From: Pseudomonadales bacterium
GTDB taxonomy: Bacteria > Pseudomonadota > Gammaproteobacteria > Pseudomonadales > Pseudohongiellaceae
Reading direction: 5' to 3'
Length of the DNA: 64,000 nt
Assembly (NCBI GenBank): GCA_012103535.1
Contig: WLWQ01000002.1
Span: 682,001 to 746,000 of the forward strand
Position 1 is the stretch's first letter, and each line of letters starts with the position of its first letter. Of the stretch, positions 43,954 to 52,033 are shown one piece after another. The notes under the pieces are model-generated. The model saw only the letters and a program-made list of their open reading frames with translations, made no database searches and was not told the origin of the DNA. Made by a program: the position numbers and the translations under genes.

Positions 43954-44708
43954 TAGTGGGTTAAAGAATAGATCAGGTAGTTAATGCCAAGGCGATAAGC
44001 CGAGTTAGCGTATTCGGTTGGGTACCACTGATCATAGGTGTGTTCCCAACCATCCCCCATATCTGAGTTCCAGTTGATCAACACCATGACTCTGCCGTCG
44101 TCATCCATAATGGCATGGTTGGTTGCATTGTTGATGCCAGCCTGGCCAAAGCCTTGCCTGCCCCCGCGACCGGGAATCATTTGCGGGCCATCGATATCGT
44201 AAAAGGTATGGAAGATTTCATGGTCCGATTGCAATTCCACTAATTCGCGGTCTGGAAAGATACGTGAGAAATCTGCATAGAATGCATCCCACTGACGGGT
44301 GCCCCAAAAATCGTCGATAAGCAGGAAACTGCCTCTTAATAGATATTCTCGCAGGTTCTCCAATTCTTGTGGAGAGAGCGATATCCCGCCATTACGGCCC
44401 ATTTCCAGAGCATAAAGAAAAGGGTAATCGAAGATTTCTTCGGAATCGAAGCGAAGCGTGATTGGCGAGCTCATGACACGAACATTGGTGAGCCTGGAAA
44501 CTCCTCTAAGGAAATTCTCGTCCGCAGCGGGGAAATCTGTCGCCCAGGGTCCGCCGTACCAGCCGCCGTCGTAATAGCTGTCGTATTGAATCCGTACGAA
44601 GGCGAATTCTCCAGCAATATCGTAGAGGTCAGGATTGTCTACTTGAGCCTGAACTGCTGGAATCGCAGTGAGCAGGCAAGCAATAAATAGACTGGTCAAG
44701 AATCTCAT
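43953..44708 (-). CDS. Exported DUF4159 family protein
   Basis: A 251-residue protein with signal peptide ending AVQAQ. The family signatures are FAFVRIQYDSYYDG, WATDFPAADENFL and FLLIDDFWGTRQWD, near PDRELVELQSDHEIFHTFYD. DUF4159 domains may belong to a von Willebrand/ThuA-like group; activity is unknown. Its stop codon is part of repeat copy C. The next gene is divergent, with about 100 bp between. Confidence 0.85.
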   Translation of the reverse strand: MRFLTSLFIACLLTAIPAVQAQVDNPDLYDIAGEFAFVRIQYDSYYDGGWYGGPWATDFPAADENFLRGVSRLTNVRVMSSPITLRFDSEEIFDYPFLYALEMGRNGGISLSPQELENLREYLLRGSFLLIDDFWGTRQWDAFYADFSRIFPDRELVELQSDHEIFHTFYDIDGPQMIPGRGGRQGFGQAGINNATNHAIMDDDGRVMVLINWNSDMGDGWEHTYDQWYPTEYANSAYRLGINYLIYSLTH

Positions 44709-44812
44709 AGTGGTTCCGCGGCGAATGGATCGATTTCCGTACTAGTTTGTATCGACAAGCCGAATAGATCAAGTTATTGTCAGAAATGAAGCCCCTCTGG
44801 GGTTCCGAGCCT

Positions 44813-46243
44813 ATGAAACGTCCATTCAAAAAATCCTCATTCATTTTAAGTGTAGTACTGCTATGCCTGCCTGCACTTTCTGGTGGTCAAGCAAATTCCG
44901 TTGCTACGAGCAATGAAACGCTGGCTGATCTGCAGCGCTACCAAACACAGCTTGAGGAATATGAGTCTGAATTTGGGCCTTTCGATAACCGCTTGTTAGA
45001 GCCTCTGGGTAGCATACTTAATATATATGCAGAACAAGGTAACTTCGAACAGGTTGTCGAGTTGCAAACCCGGCAACTTTCCATCATGCGCACTTCATTA
45101 GGATTCGAGAATCCTGAACTTATCCCAGTAGTGCGCAACATGATCGAAGTACAGCAAGTATTGGGAAATTGGGAAGCAGTTTCCGATCATTTGGAGCACA
45201 TCAGGTTTCTTGTTGCCACGAACTATGGAACTCAATCTGAAGAACTCTTGCACGCCATGGATGCTCAGGCGCAATGGTTGTTGGCTGGATTTTATTTAGG
45301 TGAAGAAAGAAGACAGTCGGATAACTTTCTTGATGCGCGAGATTTGTACCGCGACATGTATCTGCTTGCAGAAAAGATATATGGCGAAGAAGATTCCGCA
45401 TTGTATCCCTGGTATTACAAACGAGCCTACAATCTTGCCTTGATGGTGCAGCTTTTGAACTCGGAAGATAGTTTTTCAAGTGAGATACTAAGAGACGTAA
45501 TGCGTTCTGATGGTCCCAGCAGATTAGTTCAGGGTCGGCGCGGAGGAGTGATCAATACCAGCCCGTTTTATTCCACCGGAAGGCAAATTCCGGTTCTTGA
45601 AGAAGACGGTGTATTAGGAGAAGGGTATCTGCGTCAAGGACTTGGATTCGTAAACGATATACGTGATATCGCTGAAGAACAAGGTGATCTCGAGGCCGAG
45701 GCAATGGCACACCTTTATCGAGGTGATTTTAACGTGCTGATGGATCGTGGATCCGGTAGGCGTCAATACAACGAAGCACAGGAAAAACTACTAGCAGCGG
45801 GCATCCCGCAAACAGAAATAGAAAGTTTTTTCCGAATTCCCATGCCTTTGCCAATCCCCGAGTTCTATTCAAGTTTTGCAGATTTAGTGGCCTATCAGCA
45901 GAGCATAATTGACGAAGTCGAAAACGTATCCGCAGATGTTCTGCATTTAGGAACTTTTCGCGCCTACCATGAAAACGCAAGAGCAGTACTGAAACCAATT
46001 AGCGCCGATCCCTTACTTCGAATCGGTCTTCCACAAATCCAGGTAGATTTAAGTTTCAGTATCAGTTCTCGCGGCAATGCCTCTAGCGTGGATATTCTCA
46101 GTTCCACACCCGAAGACACTCGAGTAACCAGGGAAGGATCCCGTGCAATTCGCGAAATAAAATTCCGTCCGTCTTATGAAGGTGACCGCGCGCGCCGAGT
46201 ACGTGATGTGCAAATAAGATATTTGTTTGCGCAACAGCAATAG
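44813..46243 (+). CDS. Exported TPR-like protein with TonB-C-like C-terminus
   Basis: A 476-residue protein. The N-terminal signal starts at Met 44813 (MKRPFKKSSFILSVVLLC), although the frame is open from 44777. The middle has TPR-like helical pairs (NILNIYAEQGNFEQVVELQT, VRNMIEVQQVLGNWEAVSDH). The last ~75 residues (QVDLSFSISSRGNASSVDIL, REIKFRPSYEGDRARRV) resemble a TonB C-terminal domain. This fits an energy-transduction or cell-envelope adapter. No ribosome site is obvious. The stop is immediately followed by a convergent gene. Confidence 0.72.
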   Translation: MKRPFKKSSFILSVVLLCLPALSGGQANSVATSNETLADLQRYQTQLEEYESEFGPFDNRLLEPLGSILNIYAEQGNFEQVVELQTRQLSIMRTSLGFENPELIPVVRNMIEVQQVLGNWEAVSDHLEHIRFLVATNYGTQSEELLHAMDAQAQWLLAGFYLGEERRQSDNFLDARDLYRDMYLLAEKIYGEEDSALYPWYYKRAYNLALMVQLLNSEDSFSSEILRDVMRSDGPSRLVQGRRGGVINTSPFYSTGRQIPVLEEDGVLGEGYLRQGLGFVNDIRDIAEEQGDLEAEAMAHLYRGDFNVLMDRGSGRRQYNEAQEKLLAAGIPQTEIESFFRIPMPLPIPEFYSSFADLVAYQQSIIDEVENVSADVLHLGTFRAYHENARAVLKPISADPLLRIGLPQIQVDLSFSISSRGNASSVDILSSTPEDTRVTREGSRAIREIKFRPSYEGDRARRVRDVQIRYLFAQQQ

Positions 46244-46726
46244 TTACATCACTTCTCTACGCAATACTCTTACCTTGGTAACTCCGTACAATGTGATAAA
46301 CAGTGCGCTCAACACTAGAGCAAACTTCGCCGGCGTTAAGATTGCCTTGGCCTGAATCCAATCGATAGAAGTTGTTAATGCCAATACCTGAATTACTCCT
46401 TCCACAAGATCTATCGGAACACAGAATAAAGCGGGCAGCGCCAGGTACTTTCCGCAGGTAGGAAAAAATTTGTAAGCGGTACCCACGAAGAAAATTCCAT
46501 AGGCGATTGGATACGCGACATCCAGGGTACTGGTCACCCATACATGTACGCTGCGTTGCTGCGCTGTCATATTGGCGATGGCGGCTCTTACTTCGGCTGG
46601 ATCATACAGGCCATCGAGTAATACTAAACCGTAGCGTTGAGCTATGAACTGAAAAGAGAGTGTTAGCGCGACAACTGCGAAAAAGCTGATCCAGAGTACA
46701 TTTGATTTAGTTAGATCTGTAATCAT
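46244..46726 (-). CDS. Four-span membrane protein of unknown function
   Basis: A 160-residue protein with about four hydrophobic helices, including VLWISFFAVVALTLSFQFI, the second near DVAYPIAYGIFFVGTAY and the last AKFALVLSALFITLYGVTK. No family recognised. It follows three tandem regulators on the same strand, but a 45-bp gap and no shared motifs give no clear link. Its stop abuts the stop of the upstream gene on the other strand. Confidence 0.7.
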   Translation of the reverse strand: MITDLTKSNVLWISFFAVVALTLSFQFIAQRYGLVLLDGLYDPAEVRAAIANMTAQQRSVHVWVTSTLDVAYPIAYGIFFVGTAYKFFPTCGKYLALPALFCVPIDLVEGVIQVLALTTSIDWIQAKAILTPAKFALVLSALFITLYGVTKVRVLRREVM

Positions 46727-46771
46727 AGTCTGTAGCCTCTTTAGTTGCTCGCGATGATTTTTGACAAAAAC

Positions 46772-47713
46772 CTACTCTTGTGTCTGTTCAATTATTTTGG
46801 AAAGAGTTTTGTTTGACGGGTCTTCGTATCTATACTTTTTTACCTTCCTGGATACACTAGAGTGACTGGTTTCCAAGATTCGCGCCGCAGCGCTCATGTT
46901 GTAGTCACACAGTTTTAGTGCTTCTAATAGTATTGTTTTCTCTGTTTCTTCTTTGAACTCTTTCATAGACAGCGAGTCTTTAGAAAATGCGATTTTTAAT
47001 GCGAGTCGAGAATAAAACCAGAATTGTATCCACTTGAGCCTGAAGACTACGAAGTCTCCACGCTCATCATGCATTAAAATCCAAACGAAAAAAGTCGAGG
47101 CTAGTGGCGTAACGCCACCGCTAGATGCACCGATACCTGCTAATTTGAGAATAGTCACGAATAATACTGTTACAAAAATTGGTATCGCTGCAAACATTGT
47201 CAGACGGGATCGATGAGCAATTTTGACGTTTGAGCTTGTTGATCCGCGCCAAAGCCAAAAAGTACAAATTGCGACCATTGCTAACAATAATGCTTGAAAA
47301 ACTATGTATGCAGATCCGGTTATGGCAATCAAACTGTAACCATTAGATTCAATGCCCAAATAGAGATTTCCATTTAGTGCGAAGTAGATAACTGCAATGG
47401 CAATTGCTCCAAAAAAATACAAATAAAGTTTGATTTTAGGTGCTTCAGCGACAGTGAGTACCAAGTTAACTTGCGCAACAGTTAATAGGGCCACCAATAC
47501 GAGAAAAATTCCCAATAAAAAGTAGCTTAGTTGATCACTTAGTCCGAACGTAAAAAATATTAAGAATTCTGTAAGATTTTGCAAAATTAATATAAGCGTC
47601 ACTAACATGAATGCTGAAGTGAGTTTAGAGCGATTCACTACCTGAGCAAGAATGGCAATTTTTAATAAGGCAGCGATCAGCGCGATTAAACTTAAATAAT
47701 AGAAAGTATCCAT
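46772..47713 (-). CDS. Membrane-embedded Fis-type HTH regulator, paralogue 1
   Basis: A 313-residue protein: about seven hydrophobic segments over residues 1-225, then a basic/aromatic hinge (RLKWIQFWFYSRLALKIAF), then a Fis/HTH_8-like domain (ILLEALKLCDYNMSAAARIL, ETSHSSVSRKVKKYRYEDP) and a conserved LSKIIEQ tail. The membrane part resembles sensor-type 7TM regions. It would be a one-component regulator acting from the membrane. Two more copies follow upstream (47878-48816, 48947-49918). Targets are unknown. Confidence 0.8.
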   Translation of the reverse strand: MDTFYYLSLIALIAALLKIAILAQVVNRSKLTSAFMLVTLILILQNLTEFLIFFTFGLSDQLSYFLLGIFLVLVALLTVAQVNLVLTVAEAPKIKLYLYFFGAIAIAVIYFALNGNLYLGIESNGYSLIAITGSAYIVFQALLLAMVAICTFWLWRGSTSSNVKIAHRSRLTMFAAIPIFVTVLFVTILKLAGIGASSGGVTPLASTFFVWILMHDERGDFVVFRLKWIQFWFYSRLALKIAFSKDSLSMKEFKEETEKTILLEALKLCDYNMSAAARILETSHSSVSRKVKKYRYEDPSNKTLSKIIEQTQE

Positions 47714-47877
47714 GTCAGAGTCTTAGTAGTGTTAATAAATGGAACTCAGTCATGCTAAGGAAAATCATTTTAAATAGGAAAAATTCAGTCTAAAGCCATT
47801 ACCAGAAACAGGATGTAATTGCCTTCAAGTCTCTGAGTTCTATCCTTAATGTCAGCGCTTCCTGAATATTTCTAATC

Positions 47878-48816
47878 TTATTGCGATTGTTCAATTATTT
47901 TCGAAAGAGTCTTATTTAATGGATCTTCGTAATTATATCTCTTTACTTTCCTGGAAACACTGGAGTGACTGGTTTCCAATAATCGCGCTGCGGCGCTCAT
48001 GTTGTAATCACACAGCTTTAGCGCTTCTAAAAGTATTGTTTTCTCAGTTTCTTCTTTGAAATCTTTCATAGACAACGAGTCTTTAGAAAACGCGATTTTC
48101 AAGGCTAGTCTCGAATAAAACCAAACACGTATCCACTTCAGCTTGAAGACGACGAAATCTCCACGCTCATCATGCATTAAAATCCAAACGAAAAAAGTTG
48201 AAGCCAATGGCGTCACACCACCGGTAGATGCACCGAAACCCGCTAATTTGAGAATGGTCACGAATAAACCTGTCGCAAAAATTGGTAGTGCTGCAAACAT
48301 TGTCAGACGGGATCGATGAGCAATTTTGACATTTGAGCTTATTGATCCTCGCCAAAGCCAATAAGTACAAATTACGACCATTGCTAACAACAATGCTTGA
48401 AAAACTATATATGCAGGTCCGGGTACGCCAATCAAACTGTAACCATTAGATTCAATGCCCAAATGAAGATTTCCATTAAGTGTGTAATAGGTAACAACAA
48501 TGGCAATTGCTCCAAAAAAATAGCGGTAAAGTTGGATGTTAGGTGCTTCAGCGGCAGTAAGTGCCAAGCTAACTAGCACCACAGCTAAAAGGGCTACCAA
48601 CACGTAATAAAATCCCAACAATTGAGATGCCAGCTGATCACTTAGTCCGAACGTAAAAAATATGAAGAATTCTGTAATATTTTGCAAAATTAATACAAGC
48701 GTCACTAACATGAATGCAGAGGTTAGTTTAGAGCGATTCACTACCTGAGCAAGAATGGCAGTTTTTAATAAGGCAGCGATTAGCGCGATTAAACTTAAAT
48801 AATAGAAAGTATCCAT
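47878..48816 (-). CDS. Membrane-embedded Fis-type HTH regulator, paralogue 2
   Basis: A 312-residue copy very close to the neighbouring paralogue at 46772: the first ~20 residues are identical except at one or two positions, as is most of the HTH (NMSAAARLLETSHSSVSRKV). Differences cluster in the extracytoplasmic loops (YFFGAIAIVVTYYTLNGNLH). This pattern, of a conserved DNA-reading part and variable loops, suggests different signals for a shared target. The upstream bases also resemble those of copy 1 (GTCTTAGT close to the start). Confidence 0.8.
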   Translation of the reverse strand: MDTFYYLSLIALIAALLKTAILAQVVNRSKLTSAFMLVTLVLILQNITEFFIFFTFGLSDQLASQLLGFYYVLVALLAVVLVSLALTAAEAPNIQLYRYFFGAIAIVVTYYTLNGNLHLGIESNGYSLIGVPGPAYIVFQALLLAMVVICTYWLWRGSISSNVKIAHRSRLTMFAALPIFATGLFVTILKLAGFGASTGGVTPLASTFFVWILMHDERGDFVVFKLKWIRVWFYSRLALKIAFSKDSLSMKDFKEETEKTILLEALKLCDYNMSAAARLLETSHSSVSRKVKRYNYEDPLNKTLSKIIEQSQ

Positions 48817-48946
48817 GTCAGCGTCTTAGTGGCTTAAACAAGTGAGGTGTTGTCAAATTCAGAATTCATGCTAAATAGCCAAGATTCAGTCTAATTCCGT
48901 TACCAGAATTAGAATTCAATTTCTTTTTACATTTCATAGATCAACC

Positions 48947-49918
48947 CTAAATGTCAGTGCTTTCTGCTATCTTGCTATTATATTGCGATTGTTCAATGAC
49001 TTTCGATAGTGTCATGTTTGAAGGATCTTCAAAATTGTATTTTTTTACTTTTCTGGAAATGCTGGAGTGACTGGTTCCCAAAATTCTTGCTGCAGCGCTC
49101 ATGTTGTAATTAGAAAGCTTTAGAGCTTCGAGAAGAATTGTTTTTTCCGTATCCTCTTTGAATTCTTTCAAAGAAACAGAGTCACTAGAGAATGCGTTCT
49201 TTAGCGCTTGTCGAAAATAGAACCAGACTCGAATCCACTTCATTTTAAAAACTACGAAGTCTCCACGTTCATCTTGCAATAAAACCCACACGAAAAAAGT
49301 GGAAGATATAGGCATCACGAATGTTGCCGAGGCATTGATACCAATTAACCTCAATACAATTACAGTAATAGAGGTGGCAATTATGGGTGAGGCTGCGAGT
49401 AATGTGCGGCGAGATCTGATCGCAATTACTGAATTTGAACTAATCGATCCTTTACAAAGTATGAATGTGGCAATTATAGCCACTGATAAAATTAATCCTT
49501 GATAGAGTGGATAAGCTGGACCTGGCCTGCTTATAAAACTTAATCCGTTTAACTCGTATCCCGTGTAAATAGAACCTTGAATCAAGAGGATGCAAACTAT
49601 AATTATGGGAACCACTAATATTAGTTGGCTAATTCGTATGTATTTACTCTGAGTAACGGTTAGAACAAGATTGAGCATGGTTGCGGCAACCAGAGTTGAT
49701 ACAAATAGAAACGTTCCAATAAGTAAGATGACAAACTGTTGGCTATATCCGAATGTGAATAACAGGATGAATTCAAGTATGTTCTGCAGAATCAGCGTGC
49801 GTGTGACAAGGATGACAGCGGCATTAATTGGAGAATGCGCCATCGATTGAACAAGAATTAAAATCTTTAATAGTGCTGCAAATAATGCAATTAAGCTTAA
49901 GTATTGCAGAGGATCCAT
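48947..49918 (-). CDS. Membrane-embedded Fis-type HTH regulator, paralogue 3
   Basis: A 323-residue, more diverged paralogue. I use the Met at 49918 (MDPLQYLSLIALFAALLK) because it aligns with the starts of the other two copies; the frame is open to 49945. The HTH (NMSAAARILGTSHSSISRKV) is again the best conserved part. It is the copy nearest to, and divergent from, the Rhs locus, across a 0.8-kb intergenic region. Confidence 0.8.
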   Translation of the reverse strand: MDPLQYLSLIALFAALLKILILVQSMAHSPINAAVILVTRTLILQNILEFILLFTFGYSQQFVILLIGTFLFVSTLVAATMLNLVLTVTQSKYIRISQLILVVPIIIVCILLIQGSIYTGYELNGLSFISRPGPAYPLYQGLILSVAIIATFILCKGSISSNSVIAIRSRRTLLAASPIIATSITVIVLRLIGINASATFVMPISSTFFVWVLLQDERGDFVVFKMKWIRVWFYFRQALKNAFSSDSVSLKEFKEDTEKTILLEALKLSNYNMSAAARILGTSHSSISRKVKKYNFEDPSNMTLSKVIEQSQYNSKIAESTDI

Positions 49919-50713
49919 GTCAGTTCTCGCGATGACGTCTAACAACGTCAGTTCTAAGTGGTTCTCTCAACCGCGACTATTTCCAGTCTATGTTCTTTTA
50001 TTCTCGGTTTTAGACTTAGGTAGATCTAAGAGTTTCTTAGCCTATAAACTTCCTTCTTGCTAATAATGAGTTGAAAACAAGAGAGTTATCTCCATTTGCA
50101 GCCCGTAGTCTTTGCTAGGCTACAATAACCCACTAAATTCGTTATACTTTCACTTCTTTGTGCAGGTCAACCTAAATTAGGTCAACAGGTCTATTCACCC
50201 CAATCGCAGCAAACACTTGTGCAAAAACGATGAACTGGTCAATTTTTGATCACCATATTTGCACAAGGGTAGCAAATTCTCGTGGATAAATGGGGTTTCA
50301 CCAAAGATTTTCAATAGAGATTGACAGATTATGAATCCATAGAAAAACTGCTAGTAAGGCTCAGTCCAAACGTTTTTAATTATTTGTTCTGGTGTCAGTA
50401 AATAGTCCATCGGACAGTTAAATTCCGAGAAGGTTGAAGAGAATGCTTTCTCTTTTTCTAAGTTATTAGTAAGAAATTAAGAATAGGAAAAAATTTTGAA
50501 TAATCGAAAGTTTAAATACAAATCAAGCTGGATATTCTGTAGCTAGACATGAGCTTGATCGCAAATTTTGCCTCTGAAAACAAGATTTACAAAAATAACT
50601 TAGCAATTTTATTCGTTTCCAAGAATTTCAACTAAGTTCAACTGTATTAAGAACATCGATCATATTCAGGGCAGGCGAGCAACACTAAGAATTTTATAAA
50701 GGAGCTCATTCCA
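49919..50713. promoter_or_regulatory. AT-rich 0.8-kb intergenic region upstream of the Rhs locus
   Basis: No protein-coding frame is convincing here. Visible structure: an inverted repeat TGACGT/ACGTCA at 49933-49950; direct repeats AGGTCAAC at 50164-50171 and 50179-50186 (15-bp period); and a 10-bp inverted repeat CTTGTGCAAA (50216-50225) / TTTGCACAAG (50258-50267) with 32-nt spacing. A strong ribosome site AAAGGAG precedes the Rhs ATG. The repeats are plausible regulator sites for the divergent HTH proteins, but this is inference. Confidence 0.55.
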
Positions 50714-51856
50714 ATGCGCGTAATCACACTAATTGCAATTTTACTATTACCGATTCAGGCTTCGGCAACAGAGTATTACTGGGTTATCAATGGAGTTTTT
50801 GGAGAGCTTACCCGCGGAGATACACCAGCAGAAGCTTGCGCAAATGCTAAGCCAATTGGGCAGGCGTTTTTAGATTCGTTTCCGGATAATACCTACTCAT
50901 TGGGTTCGTTTTCGTTAAAGGTCAATTCCCCACAAGTTCCTCCAACAAACTATACCTGTTTGTACCAAGGCCCCGACGATGAAGGTAATACCATTAATTA
51001 TTACGCTCCTAACACAGCGCAGAGAGGTTCTGGCTGCATGGGAGAGCAAAGTGATGGAGGTTGCCATAGTCAAGACGACGGACCTCCAAAAGATTGTTGT
51101 GATCGCGGCAATCCAGTGCATGCGCTTACGGGCAATAAATATCAACGAGAGAATTTTTTCACTTCAGCAGGCCGCTTCCCATTATCTATAACGACTCACT
51201 ATAACACTAGAACTGCACGTGCAACTGGTGTGCCCACATCATTGGATGGGGAATGGTCCTGGAACTATTTACAAAAGTTAGCGATTTCTGCATTTGACAA
51301 TGCGCCCAATCGAAGTGTCATGATGTTTAGGGAGAACGGAGATCGTATTTTCTATACAAGTCCGCTCGAAACGGGACCTTGGACCACTGATCCGAATGTC
51401 TTGTACTTTCTTGAAGACCGACCAATTCTCGACGAACAAGGTAATGTCATAGCCATCGGGTTTCAGGTCACAACACCCGATGACAAGGTTGAGGAATATG
51501 ATGAATTTGGCTCTCTTCAGAAAATAACCACCAGAGAAGGCCTCTCACAGACTCTTACATACGTTGATGATGAAATTACAGTCACAGATGATTTTGGCAA
51601 TTCGATCACACTCACAACTGGAACTAATAGAAAATTACTTTCTGCCGTCGACACCGATGGCCACGAATATAAGTTTCAGTACAACTTTAGGGATCAGCTT
51701 GAATACGCCTCTTATCCTGACTTAACGCCAGGCACAGGCGGAGCAAATCCCTTTGGCGAAGACAATCCATATCGTCAATATCATTACGAGGAGAGCTTTT
51801 TTGTACAAGGCCTCACTGGCATCACCGACGAGAATGGCGATCGATTCTCAACCTAA
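50714..51856 (+). CDS. Secreted Rhs/YD-repeat protein, N-terminal part ending at in-frame TAA
   Basis: A 380-residue product with signal peptide (ends ASATE), a Cys-rich linker (CMGEQSDGGCHSQDDG, CCDRGNPVHALTGNKYQREN) and a DUF6531-like start of the YD-repeat shell (SAGRFPLSITTHYNTRTARA, FSTSP-like boundaries). It ends at TAA 51854-51856, after ITDENGDRFST. The codons that follow (DYNNSGYATLSEHAGG) continue a YD-type protein in the same reading frame, joining the next entry. An intact ancestor would have one more sense codon, probably Tyr or Trp, at this point. Confidence 0.8.
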   Translation: MRVITLIAILLLPIQASATEYYWVINGVFGELTRGDTPAEACANAKPIGQAFLDSFPDNTYSLGSFSLKVNSPQVPPTNYTCLYQGPDDEGNTINYYAPNTAQRGSGCMGEQSDGGCHSQDDGPPKDCCDRGNPVHALTGNKYQRENFFTSAGRFPLSITTHYNTRTARATGVPTSLDGEWSWNYLQKLAISAFDNAPNRSVMMFRENGDRIFYTSPLETGPWTTDPNVLYFLEDRPILDEQGNVIAIGFQVTTPDDKVEEYDEFGSLQKITTREGLSQTLTYVDDEITVTDDFGNSITLTTGTNRKLLSAVDTDGHEYKFQYNFRDQLEYASYPDLTPGTGGANPFGEDNPYRQYHYEESFFVQGLTGITDENGDRFST

Positions 51857-52033
51857 GACTACAACAATTCCGGTTATGCGACCCTGAGTGAGCACGCCGG
51901 TGGTGTAAACAGTGTAACCCTTGATTTTAGTCAGTTCGATCTAGGCAATCAGTTAACCACAGATGTAAATCCCCTGGGACTAGTTCAAGAAAACACGTTC
52001 ACAAAAATTCATGATCGAAGCCTTATCACGCAA

